Positions 55,815 through 63,874 of a stretch of DNA of 64,000 nucleotides are shown in pieces. The stretch is from positions 124,001 through 188,000 of the forward strand of contig JBGAHL010000004.1 in NCBI GenBank assembly GCA_044226205.1. Direction: 5' to 3'. The notes under the pieces were generated by a model that worked only from the letters and a program-made list of their open reading frames with translations, made no database searches and had not been told where the DNA came from. The stretch's first letter is position 1; each line of letters begins with the position of its first letter. The stretch comes from M3007 sp044226205. Lineage in GTDB: Bacteria > Bacteroidota > Bacteroidia > Chitinophagales > Saprospiraceae. The translations under genes were made by a program, and so were the position numbers.

Positions 55815-56234
55815 TCAGGCATGCGCCGCCACCCACACTTCCCCGTCCTCAAAAACCTCTTTTTTCCAGATCGGAACCGTTTCTTTCAGGGTATCGATCA
55901 CGAAACGACAGGCCGCGAAAGCCGCATCGCGGTGCGCCGCCGCCACGGCGATCACCACGGCGATCTCGCCCGGCAACAACACGCCCGTGCGATGGTGCAA
56001 AGCCACAGCATGCAAGGGCCACCGACCGGCCGCTTCCTCCACAATTTTGCGCATTTCACGCAGGGCCATCGGCTCGTAAGCCTCAAATTCGAGCCGCAGC
56101 ACCGTCTTGCCTTTTGTCGCATTGCGCACCGTACCGATAAAAACGTCGATGCCACCGCAGGCGGGTTGCATGACCCATCGCGTACAAGCCTCGAAATCAA
56201 GCGGTTCGTCCCTCAGTTGAATGTCTGTTTGCAT
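55815..56234 (-). CDS. moaE: Molybdopterin synthase catalytic subunit
   Basis: A 139-aa subunit that, with MoaD thiocarboxylate, turns precursor Z (cPMP) into molybdopterin. Typical segments are GGIDVFIGTVRNATKGK, LEFEAYEPMALREM, LHHRTGVLLPGEIAVVIAV and the active-site lysine region VPIWKKEVFEDG. It is the last gene of the molybdenum cofactor cluster, 35 bases after moaD. Confidence 0.95.
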   Translation of the reverse strand: MQTDIQLRDEPLDFEACTRWVMQPACGGIDVFIGTVRNATKGKTVLRLEFEAYEPMALREMRKIVEEAAGRWPLHAVALHHRTGVLLPGEIAVVIAVAAAHRDAAFAACRFVIDTLKETVPIWKKEVFEDGEVWVAAHA

Positions 56235-56269
56235 GTGCCATTTTTAAAAAAAATCATTTTTACAAACTT

Positions 56270-56515
56270 TTACCCACCGCTGACCGGCGGAATCAGCGCC
56301 ACTTCGTCGCCCTGCTGCAAAACAAGCCCGGAGGCGGCATATTCCTCATTCACAGCCAGTTGCAGGGAAACCAGGGCATTCAGTGCCGGGTATTTTTCCT
56401 TCAAAACATACAGCAACTCGTCGCTGGTCGTGTCAGCCGGAACTTGCAGGACAAAGCGGCGTTCGCCGCAGATCGAGCGGGCGATGCCGAAGGTCACGAC
56501 GGTCACTTCAATCAT
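56270..56515 (-). CDS. moaD: Molybdopterin synthase sulfur carrier subunit
   Basis: An 81-aa ubiquitin-like sulfur carrier. It ends in the required diglycine (PPVSGG), which is adenylated and thiocarboxylated before sulfur is passed on. The acidic/hydrophobic segment QQGDEVALIPPVSGG is typical. Its start overlaps the mobA stop by 4 bases. No MoeB-like activating enzyme lies in the window. Confidence 0.93.
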   Translation of the reverse strand: MIEVTVVTFGIARSICGERRFVLQVPADTTSDELLYVLKEKYPALNALVSLQLAVNEEYAASGLVLQQGDEVALIPPVSGG

Positions 56516-57654
56516 AGGGGCAGTTTGAATAGATGACGGAGTTGTTCGAGTTCATGCGGGGTATTCACGTTGGACAAGGCCTCCGGCGACGGCGCGTCCA
56601 GAGTGCATACATCGCTGTTGATCAACACTTTGCGCGGACAAGAGTAGCCCTGGGCAAGAAAAGAAAGCGCGCGGGCGTAGCTTTTCGGTTCCCAAATGGC
56701 GACCAAAGGCTCGGACCAGCCGTATTCCGGACTTTTGAAAGAAGTTGCAAAGGCCCCAGGCTGGCGGTTTTTGATCAAAAAATCGAGGGTCGCTTCGTCG
56801 AGCAAAGGCAGGTCGCAGGCGGCTACCAGCCAGGCGGCGTCGGGGTGCGCGCGAAAAGCCGATAAAATAGCGCCCATCGGGCCCAATTCGGTAAACGTAT
56901 CGGGCAGCAAAGGCCAGTTGCTGGCCAGCCCCTGATCGGGTCGCACGGAAAGAAACACCTTCTCGCAGTGCTTGCCGAGCAATTCGGCCAGGTGCTCGCG
57001 TTGCGGCCGGCCGTGCCAGCAGATTTCTCCTTTGTCGCGCCCCATTCGCCGGCTGTGCCCGCCCGCCAGCACCAGCCCGTAAAGCGGGGGAATCACCATG
57101 TTTTTTTCCAAAAAATGCAAAATACCAGCGCGGTCGTCGAGCCGCAGCCGGGGCACGGCCGCCGGGTCGGGCAGCAGTTCTTCGATAAAATCGAACACTG
57201 GCACGGAGGGGTCGGCGAGCAGGATCAGCCGAATGTCGGTCAGTTGTTCCCTGCGTTTGCGCAGCGAGGCTTCCTTGGCCGGGTCGATGATGACGATTTG
57301 GCGGCTGGCCGCGTGGTGGTTGCCATTGACCAACACCAGGTCGGCGTCGTTGAACAGGGCGCGAAACTGCTGCGGACCCGGCTTGCCGGAGCTCAGCAAA
57401 CGATGCGTGTCGCCCGCTTCGGTCCAGTCCAGCAAAGCGCCCGCGGCCAGCATGCCCGGCGGCGTATCAGCGGCGGCGTGGTCGGCATCAAGCCAGGCAC
57501 AGGCAAAACGCCCCGACAAGCCGGCAACGATCTCGGCGGCGAGCGCCTCAATGACCCCGCAAGGCGCGCCGAGGATGGCCCATTCATTGCGCCCGAAGCG
57601 GCCCGCAGAGGGGCGAGCCAGTTTGGTGTGTTTAGGAAGAGTGTCGGAAGTCAT
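56512..57654 (-). CDS. mobA: Molybdenum cofactor guanylyltransferase with MobB-like N-domain
   Basis: A 380-aa fusion. The C-terminal half (about residues 190-380) is MobA, with LVLAGGHSRRMGRDKGE (195-210) and VAACDLPLLD, which attaches GMP to molybdopterin. The N-terminal half (about 25-185) looks like MobB, with FNDADLVLVNGNHH in the place of its second motif. Where MobB has a GKT P-loop, this protein reads ILGAPCGVIEALA, so GTP binding is probably lost. It overlaps moaC by 23 bases and moaD by 4. Confidence 0.88.
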   Translation of the reverse strand: MTSDTLPKHTKLARPSAGRFGRNEWAILGAPCGVIEALAAEIVAGLSGRFACAWLDADHAAADTPPGMLAAGALLDWTEAGDTHRLLSSGKPGPQQFRALFNDADLVLVNGNHHAASRQIVIIDPAKEASLRKRREQLTDIRLILLADPSVPVFDFIEELLPDPAAVPRLRLDDRAGILHFLEKNMVIPPLYGLVLAGGHSRRMGRDKGEICWHGRPQREHLAELLGKHCEKVFLSVRPDQGLASNWPLLPDTFTELGPMGAILSAFRAHPDAAWLVAACDLPLLDEATLDFLIKNRQPGAFATSFKSPEYGWSEPLVAIWEPKSYARALSFLAQGYSCPRKVLINSDVCTLDAPSPEALSNVNTPHELEQLRHLFKLPL

Positions 57655-58111
57655 GTTTGCCGCCGGTTTTAGCCATGAGTCGGGTTTCGCGAATCACGAT
57701 GTCGTGCGAGAGGGCCTTGCACATGTCGTACACGGTCAGGGCAGCCATGCTGGCGCCCACGAGCGCCTCCATTTCCACGCCCGTGCGCGCCGTGACGACC
57801 GCCGTGCATTCGATGACAAGGTGTTGATTTTCATCAAAATGCAATTCCACCTGACAATGTTCAAGTCCTATCGGGTGGCAAAGCGGGATCAGATCGCCGG
57901 TTTTTTTGGCCGCCATGATACCGGCCAGCACGGCCGTCTGAAAAACGGAACCTTTGGGCGAACGCAACTCGCCTTCGGACAGCATGGCCGTCAGGACCTG
58001 CTCCGGCAACACGACGATGCTGCGAGCAGTTGCCGTCCGCCGCGTCGGCTGCTTTTCGCTGGTGTCGACCATGCGGACCTGATGTTGAGCGTCGAGATGT
58101 GAAAAAGCCAA
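57632..58111 (-). CDS. moaC: Cyclic pyranopterin monophosphate synthase
   Basis: A 159-aa enzyme that completes formation of cPMP after MoaA. The signatures are MVDTSEKQPTRRTATA near the start, then IPLCHPIGLEHCQVEL, then TGVEMEALVGASMAALTVYDMCKA, and MAKTGGK near the end. It starts 3 bases after moeA and overlaps the mobA gene. Confidence 0.96.
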   Translation of the reverse strand: MAFSHLDAQHQVRMVDTSEKQPTRRTATARSIVVLPEQVLTAMLSEGELRSPKGSVFQTAVLAGIMAAKKTGDLIPLCHPIGLEHCQVELHFDENQHLVIECTAVVTARTGVEMEALVGASMAALTVYDMCKALSHDIVIRETRLMAKTGGKHDFRHSS

Positions 58112-58114
58112 TTT

Positions 58115-59344
58115 TTACAGGGATGAGTGAGGAGTGAGGAGTGAGGAGTAGGGCCAGAGGGGGTAGGTTTCGCCGGGGGAAAAATGGGTTTGGTCGGCGG
58201 GTAATTCGAGGAAGCCTTGTGTGTCGAGCAAATTGGAAAAGTCGCCCGAGCCGTGTCCTTCGAGCGGAGTGGCCCGCAGGCGCGCCTCGTCGTCGTAGTG
58301 CAGTTTTACCTGAACAAAATAATGCAAAGGCGCTTCAAAAAGCAGGTTTTTATCCAAAACGGCCTTCAAGGGCGGCGTTTCCGGCCAAGCCAGCGCCGTT
58401 TTGAGCCAGGGGACAAAATAGCGCAGCAGGCATAAAAAGGTGGAAACAGGATTGCCCGGGAAGGCAAAAACCATCCCTTTTTCACCAAAAGCACCCAGCC
58501 AGAAAGGTTTTCCCGGGCGCTGTCGCACTTTGTGAAACAGGCGGCGGACGCCACAGTCTTCGAGGGCCTGGGGGATCAGATCGAATTTGCCCATAGACAC
58601 GCCGCCGCTCAGCAGCAGCACGTCGAAACGATCGAGACAATCGGCCACGGTCTGCCGGGCGGCATCGAGGTTTTCGGCGACGTGCAACAATTCCGCCTCA
58701 ATGCCGTACTGCCGCAGCACGGCCTGGATCGCGTAACTGTTGGAGCGGCGAATCTGGAACGGCGAAGGTTGCGAATCGGGCGCGACGAGTTCGTCGCCCG
58801 AGGAAAGCACCGCCACGCGGGGCAGTTTTTTGACCCATAAACGGGTCTGCCCCACCGAGGCAGCCATGTTGATCTCCGTCGGCCCGATCAGTCGGCCCGG
58901 CAGGAGCACAGGCTCGCCCGCCTTTTTATCGCGCCCCTTCGTGTGGATGTTTTTGCCGCGCAGCGGTTCTTTTTGAATAAAGGCAAACCCGTTTTCTATT
59001 CTCAGGTGCTCGTAGGGCACGACCGTGTCGGCCAGCGGTGGACAAGCGGCCCCGGTCATGATCTCGATGCAGGCATCGGCGGGCAATTCGGCGGGCGGCG
59101 GGTCGCCGGCGGCCTGCACTGCCGCGATGCGGAAGGCCCTGCACCCCGCCTCGTAGTCGTCGAAACGGATCGCGATACCGTCCATGGCCACGCGGTTGAA
59201 CGGCGGCAGGTCGCGATCGGCCAGCACCTGTTGCGCCAGCACGCGGCCGAGGGTCTGCTCGAAATGCAGTTCTTCCCTGCCGTAGTCGCGGTGGTGTTGG
59301 CCAATGATTTTGTCGGCTTCTTCAACGGAGATCATGATCGTCAT
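58115..59344 (-). CDS. moeA: Molybdopterin molybdenumtransferase
   Basis: A 409-aa enzyme inserting molybdate into adenylated molybdopterin. It carries the DLPPFNRVAMDGIAI segment, VLSSGDELVAP, LLSGGVSMGKFDLIPQ and the PGNPVSTFLCL motif. The ATG at 59344 (MTIMISVEEAD) is used; an upstream frame to 59416 overlaps moaA and lacks conservation. The C-terminal end is encoded by a short 7-base tandem repeat. No separate MogA/MoaB adenylyltransferase gene was seen in this cluster. Confidence 0.95.
   Translation of the reverse strand: MTIMISVEEADKIIGQHHRDYGREELHFEQTLGRVLAQQVLADRDLPPFNRVAMDGIAIRFDDYEAGCRAFRIAAVQAAGDPPPAELPADACIEIMTGAACPPLADTVVPYEHLRIENGFAFIQKEPLRGKNIHTKGRDKKAGEPVLLPGRLIGPTEINMAASVGQTRLWVKKLPRVAVLSSGDELVAPDSQPSPFQIRRSNSYAIQAVLRQYGIEAELLHVAENLDAARQTVADCLDRFDVLLLSGGVSMGKFDLIPQALEDCGVRRLFHKVRQRPGKPFWLGAFGEKGMVFAFPGNPVSTFLCLLRYFVPWLKTALAWPETPPLKAVLDKNLLFEAPLHYFVQVKLHYDDEARLRATPLEGHGSGDFSNLLDTQGFLELPADQTHFSPGETYPLWPYSSLLTPHSSL
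58122..58148. repeat. 7-base tandem repeat at the moeA 3' end
   Basis: About three copies of GGAGTGA (plus strand) span the last codons of moeA and give its ...LLTPHSSL tail. It is short and may be a slippage product. Confidence 0.6.
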
Positions 59345-59354
59345 ACAACCGTTT

Positions 59355-60338
59355 TCACCCGCCGATGGTTGCCATGGATTCCTGGACGGGGTTGTCGCGG
59401 CGGGCTTTTTCGGCATCCCAGCCGTTTTTATGGCGGTTTTGGAAAGCGCGGAGCAGGTGGTCGCGCAGGTGGTCGTCGTCGAGTCCCTGCCGCATCAGGT
59501 CGCGGAGGTTGAGCACGCCCTCGTCGTACAGGCAGGTTTTGAGCGTCCCCTGGGGCGTCACCCTGATTCGGTTGCAGGCGCCGCAAAAAGTGCGCGACCA
59601 GGCGGCAATGATGCCCAGGGAGCCGCGGTGGCCCGGTACGCGGTAGTTTTCCGCCGTTGCCTGCGGCGACACGGGGACGGCCTCCATGTCGGGCCAGCGT
59701 TCGCGGAGGGTGTCGAGGATTCGGCGGTGGTGCCAGTGCGGAAGGCTCGTATGGTCGCCGCCATTGAAGGGCATTTCTTCGATAAAGCGCAGTTCGACGG
59801 GCAGATGGCGGGTCAGTTCGGCCATCGGGAGGATGTCCTGCGTGTTCTGGCCATCCATGACGACCATGTTGATCTTGACGGAAAAGCCGTTGTTCAGCAG
59901 GCGGTCGAGGGTGTCGAGCACGCGGGGCAGTTCGTCGCGGCGGGTGATCTGGAAAAAACGTTCGCGGTCGAGGGTGTCGAGGCTCAGGTTGACCGAGCGG
60001 ATGCCCAGGTCTTTCAGGTCGTTGATAAAGGGCGCGGTGGCCACGCCGTTGGTGGTGAGAGCGATTTCTTCCAGTTCGGGCAGCAGCGACAGGGCCGAGA
60101 GGAATTTCATCAGGTCTTTTCGCACGAAGGGCTCGCCGCCGGTGATGCGCACTTTGCGGATGCCGAGCCGGACCAGCAGGCGGCACAGGCGCAGCATTTC
60201 CTCGTAGCGCAGCAGGGCATCCCGGGACAGCCAGTCGAGGCCGTGTTCGGGCATGCAGTAATGGCAGCGCAGGTTGCAGCGGTCGGTCACTGCAAGGCGC
60301 AGGTAGCTCAACGGTCGGCCGTGGTTGTCGAACAACAT
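59355..60338 (-). CDS. moaA: GTP 3',8-cyclase (radical SAM)
   Basis: A 327-aa radical SAM enzyme for the first step of molybdenum cofactor synthesis. The N-terminal FeS cysteines are C21, C25 and C28 (CNLRCHYC), the C-terminal cluster is CGACNRIRVTPQGTLKTC, and the tail ends in the required GG (ATIGG). It is the first gene of the cluster, with a candidate promoter box directly before its ATG; moeA follows 10 bases after its stop. Confidence 0.97.
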   Translation of the reverse strand: MLFDNHGRPLSYLRLAVTDRCNLRCHYCMPEHGLDWLSRDALLRYEEMLRLCRLLVRLGIRKVRITGGEPFVRKDLMKFLSALSLLPELEEIALTTNGVATAPFINDLKDLGIRSVNLSLDTLDRERFFQITRRDELPRVLDTLDRLLNNGFSVKINMVVMDGQNTQDILPMAELTRHLPVELRFIEEMPFNGGDHTSLPHWHHRRILDTLRERWPDMEAVPVSPQATAENYRVPGHRGSLGIIAAWSRTFCGACNRIRVTPQGTLKTCLYDEGVLNLRDLMRQGLDDDHLRDHLLRAFQNRHKNGWDAEKARRDNPVQESMATIGG

Positions 60339-60342
60339 GAGG

Positions 60343-60350
60343 CAAAATTA
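60343..60350 (-). promoter_or_regulatory. Candidate -7 box of the molybdenum cofactor cluster
   Basis: Reads TAATTTTG on the minus strand (TAnnTTTG), with four bases before the moaA ATG, predicting a leaderless or nearly leaderless transcript. It lies just after the terminator of the upstream gene. There is no room for a molybdenum cofactor riboswitch. Confidence 0.45.
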
Positions 60351-60377
60351 CGGATACCCGCCCGAACCATGCGGCCG

Positions 60378-60411
60378 AAAAACACAAGGGCCCGCCTTGC
60401 GGCGAGCCCTT
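60378..60411 (-). terminator. Terminator of the DUF697/SHOCT gene
   Basis: An imperfect GC-rich stem (arms 60386-60396 and 60401-60411, AAGGGC-CGCC paired with GGCG-GCCCTT) is followed on the minus strand by a T-run (near 60378-60382). It lies between the DUF697/SHOCT gene stop and moaA. Confidence 0.65.
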
Positions 60412-60442
60412 TCCCATTCTATGTGAACGTATTACTACTCTG

Positions 60443-61135
60443 TCAGATTTGAGCGAGCAAGCGCGCTTTCAGTTCGCGGAATTCTTCCTCGGTCAGCACG
60501 CCGGCGTCGCGGAGTTCGGCCATTTTTTTGAGTTTGGACAGGGCTTCGTCGGTGGCATCGGGTTCGGGGGCAGGGGTTTCGTTTTTGAGGTCGTTGGCCA
60601 CCTGTTTACCCGTTTCGATCTCGTCTTCAAACTCGCGGCGGGCGCTTTTCAGGTCGAGATCGGACAGGGTGCCGCCCTGCTGGAAGTGGTTGGCCAGCAC
60701 ACGGCCGAGGGCGTAGGTCGAGGCGCCCGACAGCACGGGCATGCTCAGTTCGCCGATGATGGTGCCCACGCCAGGGATGGCTTTGACCAGGCTGGCGCCC
60801 AGGCGGGCCACGCTGCCGCCGACCACGGCCGAGATGATATTTTTACCGAGCGACTCCATAAAACTCACTTCGTAAAGTTTGGCCAGCTGGCGCATCATAT
60901 TGAGTTGCACGGCGCTGACGGCCAGCAAATCGGCGCCCGGGAAAGGCACCAGGGCTGCGCCCAGGGAAAAACCTACGTGGTTGCGGATGATCTCGGTGGC
61001 TTTGTGCTGTTTTTCTGCTTGTGTCATGTTTTTGGCTTTGGACAAGTGTCGCTCCTGCTCGACGAGGTCGATCAGGGTGAGGAAATACGTAATGCGTTGA
61101 AAAGAAACGGCGCGAAGGAGATTCGGTACGGTCAT
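60443..61135 (-). CDS. DUF697-like membrane protein with SHOCT tail
   Basis: A 230-aa protein. The central hydrophobic segments (GFSLGAALVPFPGADLLAVSAVQ, then YEVSFMESLGKNIISAVVGG, then VKAIPGVGTIIGE) match the DUF697/YcjF-type pattern. The C-terminal 35 residues (LSKLKKMAELRDAGVLTEEEF...) form a SHOCT motif, a short oligomerisation helix pair. Function unknown. The ATG at 61135 is preferred to a TTG at 61156. It is the last gene of host-like composition before the AT-rich region. Confidence 0.82.
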   Translation of the reverse strand: MTVPNLLRAVSFQRITYFLTLIDLVEQERHLSKAKNMTQAEKQHKATEIIRNHVGFSLGAALVPFPGADLLAVSAVQLNMMRQLAKLYEVSFMESLGKNIISAVVGGSVARLGASLVKAIPGVGTIIGELSMPVLSGASTYALGRVLANHFQQGGTLSDLDLKSARREFEDEIETGKQVANDLKNETPAPEPDATDEALSKLKKMAELRDAGVLTEEEFRELKARLLAQI

Positions 61136-61431
61136 AGTTTGATTTTGCAGGGACAAACATGCCCGCCGCGGCGGATGCCGCGCCGGAAATAACGACCAAT
61201 GGGGGCTGGGGAGGGATGAATGTGGGGGAAAAATCGCTGGGGTGATGGCGGGGGCGTTTCGATTGAAAAATTCCAGTTGGGTAGGTTGGGAGATTGGAGA
61301 ATATGGGGTAAACTTGTGGGAGAAAGTAGATTTAATGATAGACCTTGGCGCGGCAAGTATCTACTCAATTTTGGTTGGTTAGCGCCATTTCAATGGCCAA
61401 TGCGAATAGTTACCAGAAACGAACAATAATT
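61136..61431. other. Composition boundary, no gene
   Basis: G+C falls sharply across this stretch: about 61150-61300 is G-rich like the host, and from about 61300 onward the sequence is AT-rich. No tRNA, integrase site or clear direct repeat was recognised. The sequence ACTCAATTTTG (ending at 61373) is one base away from a TAnnTTTG box and may serve the gene at 61432. Confidence 0.5.
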
Positions 61432-62154
61432 ATGCAAGATTTATTTATTAATTTATTGGCTAGCTTAATATGGTTTCTATTAGGGCTCTTTGTATATCAT
61501 ACAAGTAGGCTATTTATATTGATTAAACCTACAAAAAAATTATGGAATTTATACAATCAAAAAAATTTAATCATTTGCGTTGCAGCATCTGCTCAAATTG
61601 ACACAGGACGATACTTAAGACCAACTACAGGGATTGGACAAGTAAGAGCCATTGGATATATAATTGAAAGTTTAAGCGCTGCATATGATGTAAAAATAGA
61701 AAACATATTTTTATCAACCGATCAAGTCCAAAAGCAAATTGAAAAAGATCTAATAGTTCTAGGAGGCCCCAAAAACAATGAAATTTCAAAATTATTTCTT
61801 GAAAAAATTAAAAATTTGAAAATTGTTCAACAAAATAGCGACGGTATTCAATGGTTAAAAAACGGAGAAAAAACCTATGCAGGCTTAACTGAAAATGGCG
61901 TTATAATAAAAGATTATGGTTTAATAATCCGGATAGAGAACCCATTTTCATCGATAAATAAAACTTCATTTTGCTTATTTACTGGCTGCCATACATATGG
62001 GACCATTGCAGCGGCGAAATATTTTACTGAAAACTACATAAAAGACATAAAAATATATACTAAAAAAAAGAAAAATATAATTATACTAGTAGAGTGTGAT
62101 GTTATCAACGAATACCCTACATCTCTAAAAATGTTAGAAAAACATGAATTTTAG
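61432..62154 (+). CDS. Membrane-anchored alpha/beta protein of unknown family
   Basis: A 240-aa protein. One N-terminal transmembrane helix (about residues 5-24) is followed by an alpha/beta domain that starts LIICVAASAQID. It has a GGPKNNE turn (111-117), then DYGLIIRIENPF (161-172) and FTGCHTYGTIAAAKYF (183-198). The GGPxxN-type turn and the GCHTYGT motif suggest a nucleotide- or ligand-binding fold, but I cannot name the family. Codon use is strongly AT-rich. It overlaps the PP2C-like gene by 11 bases, so the two are likely partners. The longer frame to 61345 is less convincing. Confidence 0.75.
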   Translation: MQDLFINLLASLIWFLLGLFVYHTSRLFILIKPTKKLWNLYNQKNLIICVAASAQIDTGRYLRPTTGIGQVRAIGYIIESLSAAYDVKIENIFLSTDQVQKQIEKDLIVLGGPKNNEISKLFLEKIKNLKIVQQNSDGIQWLKNGEKTYAGLTENGVIIKDYGLIIRIENPFSSINKTSFCLFTGCHTYGTIAAAKYFTENYIKDIKIYTKKKKNIIILVECDVINEYPTSLKMLEKHEF

Positions 62155-62992
62155 TGTGTTAGAAAAATTTATTTTAGGCAAAAAAAATGATGTGCACATT
62201 TGTGAAGATGCTATTTTTACAAATGATAACTTTGCAGCAGTTATTGACGGAGCAACTAGTAAGTCATCTATTCAAATTGAGGGGAAATCAACTGGAAAAT
62301 TAGCTAGTGAATTGATTTGTGAAGGTTTGTCCTTACTCCCCAAGTCGATACAAATGAAAGATGCAGTTAATATAATTTCAAATCAAATATATCAATTTTA
62401 TCAAAAAAGCAACCTTGATGTACATATGCGTGAAAATCCCCAGGATAGGCTTACTGGTTGCGCTGCGATATATAGTCATTTTAGAAATGAGGTTTGGGTT
62501 ATTGGAGATTGTCAATGCATTATTGGAAAAACACGTTATTATAATAAAAAAATTATAGATACAATAATTGCAAATACACGATCTCTATTTTTAGAAGCTG
62601 AATTATTAAAAGGCACTACAGTTTCAAGTTTATTGACCAAAGATATAGGTAGGGAATATATATTACCTTTACTTAAAAGCCAAACTAAATTCCAGAATTC
62701 TCTCGGAGAACTTAGTGAATACTCTTATACAGTTTTTGATGGATTTGACATTGACATAAATGATATTAAAGTAATTAAAGTTTTTGATGATATTGTCATT
62801 TTAGCCACTGATGGATATCCCAAGATTTTTAGAACTTTAAAAGCGTCTGAATCTTATTTGAAAAATATAATTTCAAACGACCCCTTATGTATAAAATTAT
62901 TCAAAAGTACAAAAGGAATTTATGTAGGAAACATATCCTATGACGACAGATCATATTTAAAATTAAAAATAAATTTTAAATCATTATATTAA
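62144..62992 (+). CDS. PP2C-like protein phosphatase
   Basis: A 282-aa protein with the metal-binding pattern of PP2C-type Ser/Thr phosphatases: ED at 21-22, DG at 35-36 (AVIDGATS), GD at 121-122 (WVIGDCQC), DG near 223 (LATDGYPKIF), and a late D pair near 272 (YDDRSYL). The divergence is large, but all acidic ligand positions appear intact, so activity is plausible. It overlaps the membrane-anchored gene upstream, a two-gene unit. No kinase gene is visible before the window ends. Confidence 0.78.
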   Translation: MNFSVLEKFILGKKNDVHICEDAIFTNDNFAAVIDGATSKSSIQIEGKSTGKLASELICEGLSLLPKSIQMKDAVNIISNQIYQFYQKSNLDVHMRENPQDRLTGCAAIYSHFRNEVWVIGDCQCIIGKTRYYNKKIIDTIIANTRSLFLEAELLKGTTVSSLLTKDIGREYILPLLKSQTKFQNSLGELSEYSYTVFDGFDIDINDIKVIKVFDDIVILATDGYPKIFRTLKASESYLKNIISNDPLCIKLFKSTKGIYVGNISYDDRSYLKLKINFKSLY

Positions 62993-63217
62993 ATATATAT
63001 TTTTATAAAAAATATATATAAAATAAAACGCAATTAATTGTATACAAAAAATGTAAAAATTTCCTTTAGAGTATGTTTATAATTAATCGATCGTGTTTCA
63101 AATTTTTAACTTTATCTATATTAACTGCTAATTACACTTAATTCGAAAAACAAAATAAAAAAATTTATAAATTATCTCAATTTTGCCCAACCGTAACAAA
63201 GTAATTTATATACCGAA
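62993..63217. other. AT-rich spacer before the NodB gene
   Basis: About 225 bases with no gene. It contains AT-only self-complementary stretches (near 62993-63023) that could stop transcription of the PP2C unit. TCTCAATTTTG (ending at 63185) resembles the same near-promoter sequence found before 61432. Confidence 0.4.
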
Positions 63218-63874
63218 ATGTTCGATAAACATATTTTGTGTGTCATATTACATGATATTTCAGAAATAAATTATGGCAATATAGATATCCCTAAAAAAGA
63301 TTTAGAAAAATTATGTGATTTTGTATACTCCAAAGGTCTTCGTTTTGTCTCTGCAAAAGAATATTTCAAAAGCGCCATTAAAAACGACCTAATTATTTGC
63401 ACTTTTGATGACGCATATGAAAATATTTATGATTTAGGGTTTCCTATCTTTCAAAAATTTAATTTTACAGCAACTGTTTTTGTATGCAGTGATTACATAG
63501 GTGTTAATAATGAATGGAATAAAAAAGATAAAAAAAATAGAAAACACCTCGATTTAAAAAAACTAAAAGATTTGGAAAACCAAGGCTGGGAAATAGGTTC
63601 TCATGGCACAAATCATTTTTCATTATTAAGGCTAGATAGAGAAGAAATCTTGAATACGCTTGAAAAATCTAAGCATGAATTAGAAAAGCACTTTCAAAGT
63701 ATTATTTCATTTGCCTACCCTTATGGCGACTACAACTATTACATTTCTAAAATAGCAAAGACTATTTATGAAAATATTTTTGCTGTTGACACAGGTGGCA
63801 CGCACATTATTATAGATAGGCAGCAAATTAGGAGATACTCAACCGATGACCTCATAAAAATTTTAATATCATAG
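63218..63874 (+). CDS. Polysaccharide deacetylase (NodB homology domain)
   Basis: A 218-aa carbohydrate esterase family 4-like protein that probably removes acetyl groups from an N-acetylated glycan. Metal and catalytic motifs are FDDAY (63-67), SHGTNH (128-133, H129 and H133 as metal ligands) and FAYPYGDYN. There is no signal peptide, so it may act on cytoplasmic or lipid-linked glycan intermediates. It is in the AT-rich island, after the PP2C unit, and may belong to a glycan cluster continuing past the window. Confidence 0.86.
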   Translation: MFDKHILCVILHDISEINYGNIDIPKKDLEKLCDFVYSKGLRFVSAKEYFKSAIKNDLIICTFDDAYENIYDLGFPIFQKFNFTATVFVCSDYIGVNNEWNKKDKKNRKHLDLKKLKDLENQGWEIGSHGTNHFSLLRLDREEILNTLEKSKHELEKHFQSIISFAYPYGDYNYYISKIAKTIYENIFAVDTGGTHIIIDRQQIRRYSTDDLIKILIS

